A stretch of 64,000 nt of DNA, from positions 162,510 through 226,509 of the forward strand of contig RHGM01000004.1 of the NCBI GenBank assembly GCA_003724185.1, in the 5' to 3' direction. The notes beneath the pieces are model-generated. The model ran no database searches. It was not told where the DNA came from and saw only the letters and a list, made by a program, of their open reading frames with translations. This document shows, piece after piece, positions 16,093 to 24,693 of this stretch (the stretch's first letter is position 1; the number at the start of each line of letters is the position of its first letter). The stretch is from Porphyrobacter sp. IPPAS B-1204. Lineage in GTDB: Bacteria > Pseudomonadota > Alphaproteobacteria > Sphingomonadales > Sphingomonadaceae. The position numbers and the translations under genes are program-made.

Positions 16093-17232
16093 CATAGTGT
16101 TGCGCTGGTTCTCGGCGTGGCTGCGCGCCAGGATTATATGGTGGCTTTGAAGCGCCGCGACGTTCTGCTGCAACAACGCATCGATGGGCGCGCCAGGCAG
16201 GGTTGGATGCTTGCGCCAGACCAGCCTGCCATCGGGTCGGAACTGAGCCGCCTGCCGATAGCAGGTCTTGGCGAACGCATCGGTATCGATCATCGTCACC
16301 GATGCGAAGGCTGCTCGCAGCGGTTCTAGTGCGCGCATGCCGCCACGAACTACCAAACCCAACGGTTGCGGCACGCGCGAGGCAAGCGCGGTCAACTGCG
16401 CCACATGCCAATCCAGTCGTTCGCCACGGCCTGCGCCGGTCGCAAACTCGAACGCGAGGTATTGGATTTCCGGGCGGTCGGCGATCAGCTCGCCCCAGCG
16501 CTCATAATCCCGTTCAGTGCGCGCGTTCGCATGCAAGGCGGTCGGCAGCCCCGCCTGCATCATCTCAACCGTCGCCATCAGGATACGCTTCATGGCATGC
16601 AGGTTGTCGGTGCGGGGCACATCGGTCAGCACGCTGTAATTGGGAGGCGTGATCAGCGCGATGTCGAGGGCTGCCAGCTGTTGAAGCATGGCAGGCCTGT
16701 CTTTTGCCGCCCAGTAACGCTCGATCTTCTTATCCCGCGCCACCCCGGAAACCACAAGCCGGGCATTCGGATCGATGCCGAATTTCTGGCTCAGCGCTGC
16801 GCGGTCGGGATAGCGAAGCGTGCCCACGTCGATGTCCAAAAGCGCATAGAACGGCAGCGCCACAATCGGGGAATTGAGCATGCCGACGCGCGCGGTGGCA
16901 TGCTCAATCAACGGGATCATGGGCGGCAGTGCCTCAACGGCGACCCGGGGAGCGCGGGGCACGTTCGCGAACTCCAGCCCATCGACTTCCCTCAGACGTG
17001 CTACAAACTGCTTGGGCTTGCCCCGGCAAACAAGGTCACAGGTCGCTTTGTCCTCGCAGCGGCAGTAATCACCGCAATCGAAAAAGCTGGCGCCGTTATG
17101 GACACCACCGCAGGTGGGGCGGTCAACACAGGTTACACAGCCCAGCGAACAGGGCATGGTCGCGGCATCGTCCCACAAGCTCTGCGCGTTGCGCACGAGA
17201 CGGGGAAGCGAATGGTTGTTGGCATACTTCAT
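16039..17232 (-). CDS. Cys-rich protein with a possible DUF4417-like domain
   Basis: This protein has 397 residues. The start at 17232 is fixed by a 4-bp ATGA overlap with the upstream stop. Nine cysteines lie between residues 28 and 69 (C28, C32, C35, C41, C53, C57, C59, C65, C69), suggesting a metal or Fe-S site; the first three are spaced CX3CX2C. The rest looks like an alpha/beta barrel, with LITPPNYSVLTDVPRTDN and LVVRGGMRALEPLR, and recalls DUF4417 proteins of phages and islands, a match I hold loosely. It is the last gene of a three-gene coupled operon and overlaps the convergent GHKL gene. Confidence 0.6.
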   Translation of the reverse strand: MKYANNHSLPRLVRNAQSLWDDAATMPCSLGCVTCVDRPTCGGVHNGASFFDCGDYCRCEDKATCDLVCRGKPKQFVARLREVDGLEFANVPRAPRVAVEALPPMIPLIEHATARVGMLNSPIVALPFYALLDIDVGTLRYPDRAALSQKFGIDPNARLVVSGVARDKKIERYWAAKDRPAMLQQLAALDIALITPPNYSVLTDVPRTDNLHAMKRILMATVEMMQAGLPTALHANARTERDYERWGELIADRPEIQYLAFEFATGAGRGERLDWHVAQLTALASRVPQPLGLVVRGGMRALEPLRAAFASVTMIDTDAFAKTCYRQAAQFRPDGRLVWRKHPTLPGAPIDALLQQNVAALQSHHIILARSHAENQRNTMSEGFRAPDRADRHAREG

Positions 17233-17579
17233 TGCAAACGAAGCTCCGCACTGTTGCCGAACAGACTGACCCGTTCGACGATCCCAAGGGCGACACCGCC
17301 GCATTCAGTAATGGATGCGTGCATGTCGGATGGCAGGCCATTCACCGCGCCAATTCGGCTTTGCCCGCGGCACACCATGGCGTTTCCAGACCCGCATTGC
17401 ACCACCAGCTCGTCGCCAGGCTGCACGCTCAACCCGGGATCGATGTCCGCCGTAATAGTGCGCTGCTGCGCTCCAAACTGAACGTCAAACAGCCCCGGTT
17501 CCTTGAGCCGGTCCACGCCTTTATTCCAGCGCTTGCGCCAGGGCTGACCGGACTGTTCGCGGATGAAATCGGCACCCAT
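17229..17579 (-). CDS. small beta-rich protein of the STAS operon
   Basis: This protein has 116 residues. The start ATG (17579) overlaps the STAS stop by 1 bp (TGATG), and its own stop overlaps the next start by 4 bp, so the three genes are translationally coupled. The sequence is mostly short beta strands (QRTITADIDPGLSVQPGDELVVQCG and SITECGGVALGIVERVSLFG), like a small barrel. No family is recognised and no catalytic motif is seen. The exact overlaps argue that it is a functional subunit of the module. Confidence 0.6.
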   Translation of the reverse strand: MGADFIREQSGQPWRKRWNKGVDRLKEPGLFDVQFGAQQRTITADIDPGLSVQPGDELVVQCGSGNAMVCRGQSRIGAVNGLPSDMHASITECGGVALGIVERVSLFGNSAELRLQ

Positions 17580-18163
17580 CAGATCGCCTCCATCACAGGG
17601 CTAAACAGCTTGGTTTTGCCGCGGCGCACTTCCTTCAGCATGCCCTTGGCGGACAGCGTCGCCAGCCGGTTGTTCCATGCGGTCGTGCCGATCTTGTCAT
17701 CGGGGCGGAGCTTGGCCAGGTCCGGCGCGGAAATCGGGTGATGCGCGGCGATAAGTTGAATGGTGCTCATCTGCCCGGAGTCCAGCTCGCCGAGGATGTG
17801 CGGGTCGGTGGTTGTGCCGTTCGCGCCGAGCGTGCATGCCCAAACGGCGTCGTTGCGACCACGAAGGTAGGTCGCAAGCTCTTCCTCAATGGTCGCGTTG
17901 GCATTTGCGACTACCGGGTAGATCATGCCCGCTGCGTTGCGGCAGAAGTCGCGGAAACCCATGACGGCCTCCCGAAGAAACGACCCCGTCGCGATGTCCA
18001 CCTCGGCGAAATCGAGGAAGGCGAGGGTGGGCTCGGCCACCGGCGTCGTTTTTTCGATCAGCTGGGCAAGCATCTGCCGTCCCATGGCGCTACCAGCCAG
18101 GGTTGTGCCTCCAGCGGGGTGGGCCAGCATCGGGTGTCGAATCACTTCATCATCCTCACTCAT
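17579..18163 (-). CDS. STAS-like (DUF4325-type) protein with C-terminal winged helix
   Basis: This 194-residue protein starts at ATG 18163. The first 120 residues fit the STAS-like DUF4325 pattern: TLAFLDFAEVDIATGSFLRE, then a helix MGFRDFCRNAA and a strand MIYPVVANAN. The end (SAPDLAKLRPDDKIGTTAW, NNRLATLSAKGMLKEVRRGK) looks like a winged helix-turn-helix. A STAS domain fused to a DNA-binding domain suggests a regulator controlled by the GHKL ATPase encoded at the other end of the module; this is inference. The start codon is enclosed in an inverted repeat. Confidence 0.7.
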   Translation of the reverse strand: MSEDDEVIRHPMLAHPAGGTTLAGSAMGRQMLAQLIEKTTPVAEPTLAFLDFAEVDIATGSFLREAVMGFRDFCRNAAGMIYPVVANANATIEEELATYLRGRNDAVWACTLGANGTTTDPHILGELDSGQMSTIQLIAAHHPISAPDLAKLRPDDKIGTTAWNNRLATLSAKGMLKEVRRGKTKLFSPVMEAI

Positions 18164-18172
18164 AAAAGTGAG
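18155..18172 (-). promoter_or_regulatory. inverted repeat enclosing the STAS gene start codon
   Basis: CTCACT-cataaa-AGTGAG is a perfect 6-bp inverted repeat whose loop contains the start codon (TTTATG in the sense strand). It could be an operator for the winged-helix protein or an RNA hairpin limiting translation. Confidence 0.45.
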
Positions 18173-18807
18173 ATAGGTGAGTGACGGCGATCCGTCAAGG
18201 GTTTCTCCGGGAACATGCGTGTGCTGTGGACGAGTCGGGCAAGCCAAGGAGCCACTGTCTAGGCCCTTGGGGCGGCCATGCGACCGCCCCCATCATCGCT
18301 TTTTCGGTGAAAACGAGCATCACGACACCGTCTTGCAAAGGGCTGTAACGAAGCAAGGGGACTGAGAACTGGAACCTACGTGTTACAAATTAGAAGGTCC
18401 GGCTGCTCCCAGCGCGCCGACAAGCAGATAGTCAGCTATCGGCCGAGGTGCTGTCGGAATGCCGTTAGGGTTGGATAAACGCTCGTTGTCGGCTCTTGGC
18501 GAATCCCGCCGTTCGGCAGCTTGCCGTTTGCTGGCAGCAAATCGCCAATATCGTGAGTATTGCTCGGTTGTCCGCTAGGGGGCGGTTTCCCGGATGCGAG
18601 GTTTCGGGGAAAAACCTTCGAATAGCAGCCATTCACGACCGGACCATCGGATTGTCGGCTTCTGGCAGAACCGGTCTTTCGATATTCCGCCTGGGAACGG
18701 CAGAAATGTCCCAGAATCGGACACCAAAGGGAGCAAGTTTAAGCGTTCGTCTCCTGCCTTCAACAGTCAGCTGACTGTGCTGGACGGGGCCGCATAGCTA
18801 CTGCGGG
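18164..18807. other. 644-bp intergenic region between STAS operon and integrase
   Basis: No supported gene. It holds the STAS operon promoter region, two imperfect copies of a TTGTCGGCT-containing sequence (about 18485 and 18652), and the 16-bp perfect palindrome ACAGTCAGCTGACTGT at 18763-18778, 30 bp beyond the integrase stop. Confidence 0.5.
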
Positions 18808-20898
18808 CTACGCTGCGAGAATCTTTTTCTTCCGGCCCCGCGGCTTTCCGAATCTCTGGTATTCGGGCGGCCGAATGTTCAAGGGACGCTTCGGGATTGG
18901 CGGAAGAAACGAAGCCAGGAACTCCACCTGTGGCAGGAGCTCGTGAGGTTCAAAGTCGTCCTCATAAATCTTGCCATCGGTGCCCTTTTGTTCGTGCCCG
19001 CTCAGCCCGCGGCGGTGCTTTTCATCGAAGGCCGGATCCCAAGTTCTTCCGTAGTGCGCTTCTGTCTCATCGATGCCAAACGTGCGAATTGATTGAGCAT
19101 CGACGTCCTTCCGGCCGCGTTTGCGTGACGTCCCGTTCGGGAAGCAATATGTCCGCAAGGGATCGAAGAGGTTCTTTCTGAAGACCGTTTCGAATTTCAT
19201 CGTGGGATGATGATATTCGGGGAACAGCGCTTTATGCCCCGCCATCCGGATTGCTTCAACATATTCACCGAAGCCCAGCTCGAGGATACGGCTTGCGATG
19301 GGCACCCCTCTTGCCGACTGGTCGTTCTTCAAATCGCGCAGTGCATTGGGGCGGATCCAGATAAAGGGTGTTTTGCAGTCCAGAAAGATGTCGTCCACGG
19401 CCAAGCCGCAGATTTCATTGGAACGGGACTTCGTGGTGGTGATCAGCGGGAGGGCGAAGTAGTCGCCGTCGTGATAAATCTCATCACCTTCAACCAGCTT
19501 GTCGAACAAGCCGCGGCAACCCTGCCAAACGGGTGCCTGAAATAAACGGGAAATATCCGTAGGTCTCCAAGGGAGGCGGTTGGAATTCTTCTTTTTGCTC
19601 TTCTTGATTGAATGTCGATCGCCTTGGTGGGGCGGCTGGGCACACGCCTTTCGGACAGCGGTGAAATTCAAGCCGGTCGGGGCGAGTGCAGGGGCAATGC
19701 CTTCAATGTAGGTGAAGAGGGCGCTGATCCAAGTCAGGTGCTTTTTTTGTGTGACTAGAGAAAGGCCGACATAAGGTATCTCGTTGGCGTCAGCCGCGAC
19801 AGGGTCGCGCCTCCATTCAGCCAGAAGCTTGTCGCCTCGAACCAGCGCCTCTGCGATCGTCTCGCGAACCTTGTTGCCGTTCTCGTCGTTCCGCTCCCGG
19901 CCATACTCCCTCGGCAATCGCAGGAAGAGATCTTTCATAGCGATCAAATGGGTTTGCGTGATCTCCTTGATGCGGACATCGCCATTGGCCGCGATGAAGA
20001 GAGCTACTGCTGCTTCTATGTCGCGCCGCCGCTCCCGTCTCCAGGTGCCTTCCTCAATCCGCTTTGCAAGCGCCGTTTGTGCCAACTCGGAAATCAGCGG
20101 CGAAGGAGGCGCGGACACTTCCGGGGGCTTACTTGAAACGGGCATGCTTTCAGCAGACTGCATGACCGGGTCAGGTCGAAAATGCTCAGGAACGGGTAAG
20201 GGCGCGCTTACGCTATGCGCTCTCGGCTCGGCGATTTGATCGGCATATTTCTGGAAGTGAGGGGGCAGGGGCCAGATTTCGCCGGGGTTCATGGGCATGC
20301 CCAGCTCTTCGCAGGCTGCGATATTGGCTTCACGATAGGCAGTTGCCGTCAACCGTGCCGTGGCCTTCATATTGTTATGCGAGGGCTCAACGCCAACGGC
20401 GCGAAGATCATCGGCCAGATAGGCAGCAGAGACAGGCGGCTGGTGACGATGGGTGTGAGCCAGAACGCTAATCGCATCGGCATCGGCGGTGCTTAGGCCG
20501 AGCAGGCGCAAATCTTCAAAGCTCTCGATGCTGCCATCCAGCAAATGTGGCTTTTCGGCGAGCAGCGAGAAATATCGGGCATAGTGCGCGTTAAATGCCC
20601 GGTGGTCATCAACTCGCCCAGGCTCGCTCAGCTGCGCCATGATGTTGCGATCGAGTTCGCGCTCGAACGCGCGTTTGTAGATTTTCGGCAGGTCTTCCGG
20701 TTTCACGGTCCGGCGCAGGACGGGCAGCTGTTCCATAATCGCATTCCTCGCAAGTTCGAGTTGGTGCGCCCGCCCCCGAGCCTGTGTGGGGCTCGCGGTG
20801 CGTAGCGACATGCGAAAGGTTGTAGGACGCGGCCCGACCACCGCGTAGGTTAGGCGGGCCTTCCACCAAAAGATTGTGCCGCGCCGATAGATTGCCAT
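18808..20898 (-). CDS. tyrosine recombinase / site-specific integrase of the island
   Basis: This protein has 696 residues, large for an integrase. The start at 20898 (MAIYRRGTIFWWKARL) is chosen because longer forms run into the tRNA. The N-terminus matches the DUF6538-type segment found before many integrases. The catalytic domain is C-terminal: LPLITTTKSRSNEICGL (Arg I), LFPEYHHPTM, then DAQSIRTFGIDE with Arg II, RRGLSGHEQKG, and a possible Tyr in GKIYEDDF. The usual His of HxxR is not obvious, so the active site is atypical. Its position beside the 3' end of tRNA-Pro indicates insertion at that gene, placing the island to its left. Confidence 0.8.
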   Translation of the reverse strand: MAIYRRGTIFWWKARLTYAVVGPRPTTFRMSLRTASPTQARGRAHQLELARNAIMEQLPVLRRTVKPEDLPKIYKRAFERELDRNIMAQLSEPGRVDDHRAFNAHYARYFSLLAEKPHLLDGSIESFEDLRLLGLSTADADAISVLAHTHRHQPPVSAAYLADDLRAVGVEPSHNNMKATARLTATAYREANIAACEELGMPMNPGEIWPLPPHFQKYADQIAEPRAHSVSAPLPVPEHFRPDPVMQSAESMPVSSKPPEVSAPPSPLISELAQTALAKRIEEGTWRRERRRDIEAAVALFIAANGDVRIKEITQTHLIAMKDLFLRLPREYGRERNDENGNKVRETIAEALVRGDKLLAEWRRDPVAADANEIPYVGLSLVTQKKHLTWISALFTYIEGIAPALAPTGLNFTAVRKACAQPPHQGDRHSIKKSKKKNSNRLPWRPTDISRLFQAPVWQGCRGLFDKLVEGDEIYHDGDYFALPLITTTKSRSNEICGLAVDDIFLDCKTPFIWIRPNALRDLKNDQSARGVPIASRILELGFGEYVEAIRMAGHKALFPEYHHPTMKFETVFRKNLFDPLRTYCFPNGTSRKRGRKDVDAQSIRTFGIDETEAHYGRTWDPAFDEKHRRGLSGHEQKGTDGKIYEDDFEPHELLPQVEFLASFLPPIPKRPLNIRPPEYQRFGKPRGRKKKILAA

Positions 20899-20940
20899 GG
20901 TTGCCAAGCCCCGATTGGGAGGGCCTTGGCGGGCACAGTC

Positions 20941-20976
20941 TGGCACAATCTGTGGCACATTTTGTGGCACAATTTG
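20941..20976. repeat. three tandem 12-bp repeats upstream of the integrase
   Basis: TGGCACAATCTG, TGGCACATTTTG and TGGCACAATTTG follow one another without gaps between the integrase start and the tRNA. Spacing of about one helical turn suits arm-type integrase or excisionase binding sites. Confidence 0.6.
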
Positions 20977-21058
20977 CGCAGAATGATTCCCGACCAATTC
21001 CCTCAAGTGGAGGAAAATGGCGGAATTGCGTGGGTTTGGTGGCCAAAAGTGCCGAAAT

Positions 21059-21135
21059 TGGTCGGGGAGAGAGGATTCGAACCTCCGGCCCCTGCCTCCC
21101 GAAGACAGTGCTCTACCAGGCTGAGCTACTCCCCG
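21059..21135 (-). tRNA. tRNA-Pro (anticodon CGG)
   Basis: It has a full cloverleaf: acceptor stem CGGGGAG/CTCCCCG, anticodon loop TTCGGGA giving CGG (codon CCG), T arm GGTTCGAATCC, discriminator A and encoded CCA. The 3' end faces the integrase, so it is the likely attachment site. Confidence 0.95.
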
Positions 21136-21246
21136 ACCGTGTCGGTCCCGCATGGAAAATTGCCCACGCGGGTCGAGGCAAGGCGCGCCCTATAGGTGTG
21201 GATGAGCAGAGTGGCAAGCGGGCAATTGCAGCTTATAGTGCCCGCC

Positions 21247-22216
21247 ATGGCCAGCGTAGCGATTCCCCGTTCCGATACCGTGACACCGCATCCGGAGCAG
21301 CAATATCTCGACCTGATGCGCGCCATCTGGGACGGGGGGAGCGAACGGATCGATCGCACCGGCATCGGCACGCGATCGGTGTGCGGGGGCATGTTGCGAT
21401 TCGATCTTGGCGGCGGCGCCATGCCGTTGCTCACCACCAAGCGGGTCTACTGGAAGACCGCTACCCGCGAATTGCTGTGGTTCCTCACCGGCAGCACCAA
21501 CATCCGCCCGCTGGTGCTGCAAGGCGTCAAGATCTGGAACGAATGGCCGCACGCCAATTATGTCCGCACGACCGGTGATGCCATCAGCCTCGAAGATTTC
21601 GTCGCCCGGATCGCGGCTGACGAGGCCTTCGCCCTTCGCTGGGGCGATCTGGGGCCGGTCTATGGCAAGCAGTGGGTCGACTGGCCCACCTATCGCTACC
21701 GCGCCGACGGGCTTTACGAGAAGGGCGAGGGCATCAACCAGATCGCGACAGTGATTGAATCCTTGCGCACCAGTCCCGGAAGCCGCCGTCACATCATCGA
21801 AGGCTGGAACGTTGCCGAGCTTGACCGCATGGCATTGCCCCCCGTGCCACAAGACCTACCAGTTCCATGTCGCGGGGGAGGGTGCAGATGCGCGCCTCAA
21901 CTGCCTGCTTTATCAGCGCAGCTGCGATGTCGCGCTGGGGCTGCCGTTCAACCTGTGGTCGGCTGCGTTGCTGACCCGGATGATTGCGCAGCAGGTCGGC
22001 ATGGAAGCGGGCGAGCTGGTGTGGATGGGGGGCGATGTGCACCTGTATCTGAACCACGCGCAGCTGATCGAGGAACAGCTTGTTCGCCAGCCGCAAGGCC
22101 ACCCCCGGTTGGAGATCGTCCGTCAGCCTGAAACAATATTCGATTACCGGATCGAGGACTTCGTGGTGCATGATTACGCGCCGCTACCCCCGATCAGTGC
22201 GCCTGTTGCGGTTTAG
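21247..22216 (+). CDS. thyA: thymidylate synthase, with +1 frameshift
   Basis: The enzyme makes dTMP from dUMP with methylene-THF. The start MASVAIPRSD is followed by typical ThyA sequence (RTGIGTRSVCGGMLRFDL, PLLTTKRVYWKTATRELLWF, GDLGPVYGKQWVDW). At the active site the frame breaks in the C6 run at 21838-21843. With five C it reads LPPCHKTYQFHV, containing the catalytic Cys, and continues through LGLPFNLWS and GDVHLYLNH to TGA 22214-22216 (322 residues). A true break would remove dTMP synthesis unless another enzyme exists, so a base-call error is the likelier cause. Confidence 0.9.
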
Positions 22217-22328
22217 CCTCTCCGCCTGCGCCCGCCTTGACCGCTCGCATGGGTTGAAATAAAAATACGTATGCAAGCAATGATTGCACCCGCTTTTGCG
22301 GGGCAACGGCGAGGGGAGAGCGCACCGC

Positions 22329-23624
22329 ATGGCCGATCCAGCGAAACCGGCAGACAGCAACCGCCCGGCGCTCGCGCTGCATATTCCCGAGCCGAAATAT
22401 CGCCCGGGTGATCAGGCCGATTTCTCGCATATCGACATCGGCGCTCCGGGGGCGATGGCGCGTCCCGATGAAGGTGTCCACCCTTCGCAGATGACCGAAC
22501 TGGCCTATGGCCTTGTCCGTGTGCTGGGCGACGATCATCAGGCCCACGGCCCCTGGAACCCGCGTCTCAGCCCGGACACGCTGCGCGCCATGCTCGGCCA
22601 CATGGCGATGGTGCGGGCGTTTGATGAACGCATGTTCCGCGGGCAGCGGCAGGGCAAAACCAGCTTCTACATGAAGTGTACGGGTGAGGAGGCGACCTCG
22701 ATCGCGCCCGCCATGGCACTGGCCAGCGATGACATGGTGTTCCCCAGCTATCGCCAGCAGGGCATTCTGATCGCCCGCGGATACCCGCTGCTGGAGATGA
22801 TCAACCAGATCTATTCCAACCGGGCCGACAAGCTGAAGGGCCGCCAGCTGCCGATCATGTATTCGAGCCGCGAACACAGCTTCTTCAGCATCTCGGGCAA
22901 CCTTGCCACCCAGACCCCGCAGGCGGTGGGCTGGGCGATGGCGAGCGCGGCCAAGGGTGACAGCCGGATCGCGGCGACCTGGGTGGGCGAGGGCAGCACG
23001 GCCGAGGGCGATTTCCATTCCGCCTGCACCTTTGCCGCTGTCTACAACGCGCCGGTGATCCTCAATGTCATCAACAACCAGTGGGCGATTTCCAGCTTTT
23101 CGGGCTTTGCCGGGGGCGAGCGGACCACCTTTGCCGCGCGCGGGTTGGGGCATGGCATTGCGGCGCTGCGTGTCGACGGGAACGATGCGCTGGCCTGCTA
23201 TGCCGCAGCCGAATGGGCCGCGAACCGCGCACGTGGCAACAATGGGCCGACGCTGATCGAATACTTCACCTACCGCGCCGAAGGTCACTCCACCTCCGAC
23301 GATCCGAGCGGCTATCGCAGCGCGCAGGAACGCGAGGAATGGCCGCTGGGCGATCCGGTCACTCGCCTTAAAAAGCATCTCATCGCGATTGGCGAATGGG
23401 ACGAGGAACGCCACGCGGCGATGGATCTGGAATGTGCCGAACTGGTCAAGGCCACCACCAAGGAAGCAGAGAAGAATGGCATCCTTGGCCATGGCCTGCA
23501 CCACCCGTTCCACACCATGTTCGAAGATGTTTACGAGGAGCTGCCCTGGCACCTTGAGGAACAGGCCGAACAGGCGATCCGCGAACGCATCACCAAGTTC
23601 GGCACCGAAAGGCCCTTCGGATGA
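22329..23624 (+). CDS. bkdA1: branched-chain 2-oxoacid dehydrogenase E1 alpha subunit
   Basis: It forms, with the next gene, the thiamine-diphosphate E1 component that decarboxylates branched-chain 2-oxo acids in Val/Leu/Ile breakdown. The 431 residues include the ThDP motif WVGEGSTAEGDFHSA ... VINNQWAIS (about residues 217-250), MVRAFDERMFRGQRQGK and the phosphorylation-loop region YRAEGHSTSDDPSGYR. ATG 22329 has GAGGGGAG upstream. It overlaps the E1 beta gene by 4 bp. The phrase GDPSGYR-type signature and the long N-terminus favour the branched-chain enzyme over pyruvate dehydrogenase. Confidence 0.9.
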   Translation: MADPAKPADSNRPALALHIPEPKYRPGDQADFSHIDIGAPGAMARPDEGVHPSQMTELAYGLVRVLGDDHQAHGPWNPRLSPDTLRAMLGHMAMVRAFDERMFRGQRQGKTSFYMKCTGEEATSIAPAMALASDDMVFPSYRQQGILIARGYPLLEMINQIYSNRADKLKGRQLPIMYSSREHSFFSISGNLATQTPQAVGWAMASAAKGDSRIAATWVGEGSTAEGDFHSACTFAAVYNAPVILNVINNQWAISSFSGFAGGERTTFAARGLGHGIAALRVDGNDALACYAAAEWAANRARGNNGPTLIEYFTYRAEGHSTSDDPSGYRSAQEREEWPLGDPVTRLKKHLIAIGEWDEERHAAMDLECAELVKATTKEAEKNGILGHGLHHPFHTMFEDVYEELPWHLEEQAEQAIRERITKFGTERPFG

Positions 23625-24688
23625 GTGAGGAATTGTCAAACGAACCGGCCACCCTTGGCGAAAACGTGATCGCTGAACGCCGTCTCAACATGATCGAGGC
23701 GATCAACGAAGCGCTCGACATCATGCTGGAGCGTGACCCTGATGTGATCATCATGGGCGAGGATGTCGGCTATTTCGGCGGGGTGTTCCGCGCCACGGCG
23801 GGCTTGCAGGCCAAGCACGGCAAGACCCGCGTGTTCGATACGCCGATTTCGGAATGCGGGATCATCGGCGTGGCGGTGGGCATGGGCGCCTATGGCCTGC
23901 GCCCGGTGCCGGAAATCCAGTTCGCCGATTACATCTATCCCGGGCTCGACCAGTTGATCAGTGAGGCTGCACGCCTGCGCTATCGGTCGGCGGGTGACTA
24001 CATCGCGCCGCTCACTGTCCGCTCCCCCTTTGGCGGAGGCATCTTCGGCGGGCAGACCCACAGCCAGAGCCCCGAGGCATTGTTCACCCATGTCGCGGGC
24101 CTCAAGACCGTGATCCCCTCCACCCCGCACGATGCCAAGGGCCTGCTGATTTCGGCCATCGAAGACAATGATCCGGTGATCTTCTTCGAGCCCAAGCGCA
24201 TCTACAACGGCCCTTTTACCGGCTTCTATGACAAGCCGGTGGAGCCGTGGAAGAAGCACCCCGACAGTGTCGTGCCCGAAGGCTATTACAAGGTGCCGCT
24301 GGGCAAGGCGCGGCACGTGCGCGTTGGCGAGGCGCTGACCGTGCTCGCCTATGGCACGATGGTGCACGTCGCGCAGGCGGTGTGTGAGGCCAAGGGCGTT
24401 GACGCCGACATCCTCGACCTGCGCACGCTGGTGCCGCTCGACATCAAGGCGATCGAGGCTTCGGTCGAAAAGACCGGGCGCTGCATGATCGTGCACGAGG
24501 CAACCCGCACTTCCGGCTTCGGCGCGGAGCTTTCAGCGCTCGTCACCGAACGCTGTTTCTACCACCTCGAAGCCCCGGTCGAACGCGTCACCGGTTTCGA
24601 CACGCCCTATCCCCACAGCCTCGAATGGGCCTATTTCCCCGGCCCTGTCCGCATCGGCGAGGCCATCGACAAGCTTCTCAAGGACTGA
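23621..24688 (+). CDS. bkdA2: branched-chain 2-oxoacid dehydrogenase E1 beta subunit
   Basis: This protein has 355 residues. It provides the second half of the E1 active site and the pyrimidine-binding domain: MGEDVGYFGGVFRATAGL, DTPISECGIIGVAVGMG, APLTVRSPFGGGIFGGQTHSQS and PYPHSLEWAYFPGP. It starts within the E1 alpha stop (ATGA overlap), ensuring equal synthesis. The E2 gene follows 5 bp later. The YFGGVFR and HSQSPEA sequences are characteristic of the branched-chain type. Confidence 0.92.
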   Translation: MSEELSNEPATLGENVIAERRLNMIEAINEALDIMLERDPDVIIMGEDVGYFGGVFRATAGLQAKHGKTRVFDTPISECGIIGVAVGMGAYGLRPVPEIQFADYIYPGLDQLISEAARLRYRSAGDYIAPLTVRSPFGGGIFGGQTHSQSPEALFTHVAGLKTVIPSTPHDAKGLLISAIEDNDPVIFFEPKRIYNGPFTGFYDKPVEPWKKHPDSVVPEGYYKVPLGKARHVRVGEALTVLAYGTMVHVAQAVCEAKGVDADILDLRTLVPLDIKAIEASVEKTGRCMIVHEATRTSGFGAELSALVTERCFYHLEAPVERVTGFDTPYPHSLEWAYFPGPVRIGEAIDKLLKD

Positions 24689-24693
24689 CCGCA

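Noticed and set aside
16366..17481. 371-codon ORF antisense to the Cys-rich gene
   Set aside because: The minus strand has start-stop overlaps with neighbours and patterned cysteines; the plus frame has neither.
1..21058. Left attachment copy of the tRNA-Pro 3' end
   Set aside because: I looked for GGATTCGAACC-type sequence and found no convincing second copy in the window, so the left end is probably outside.
22194..23639. 481-codon ORF antisense to the E1 alpha gene
   Set aside because: A shadow of codon bias opposite a clear enzyme gene.
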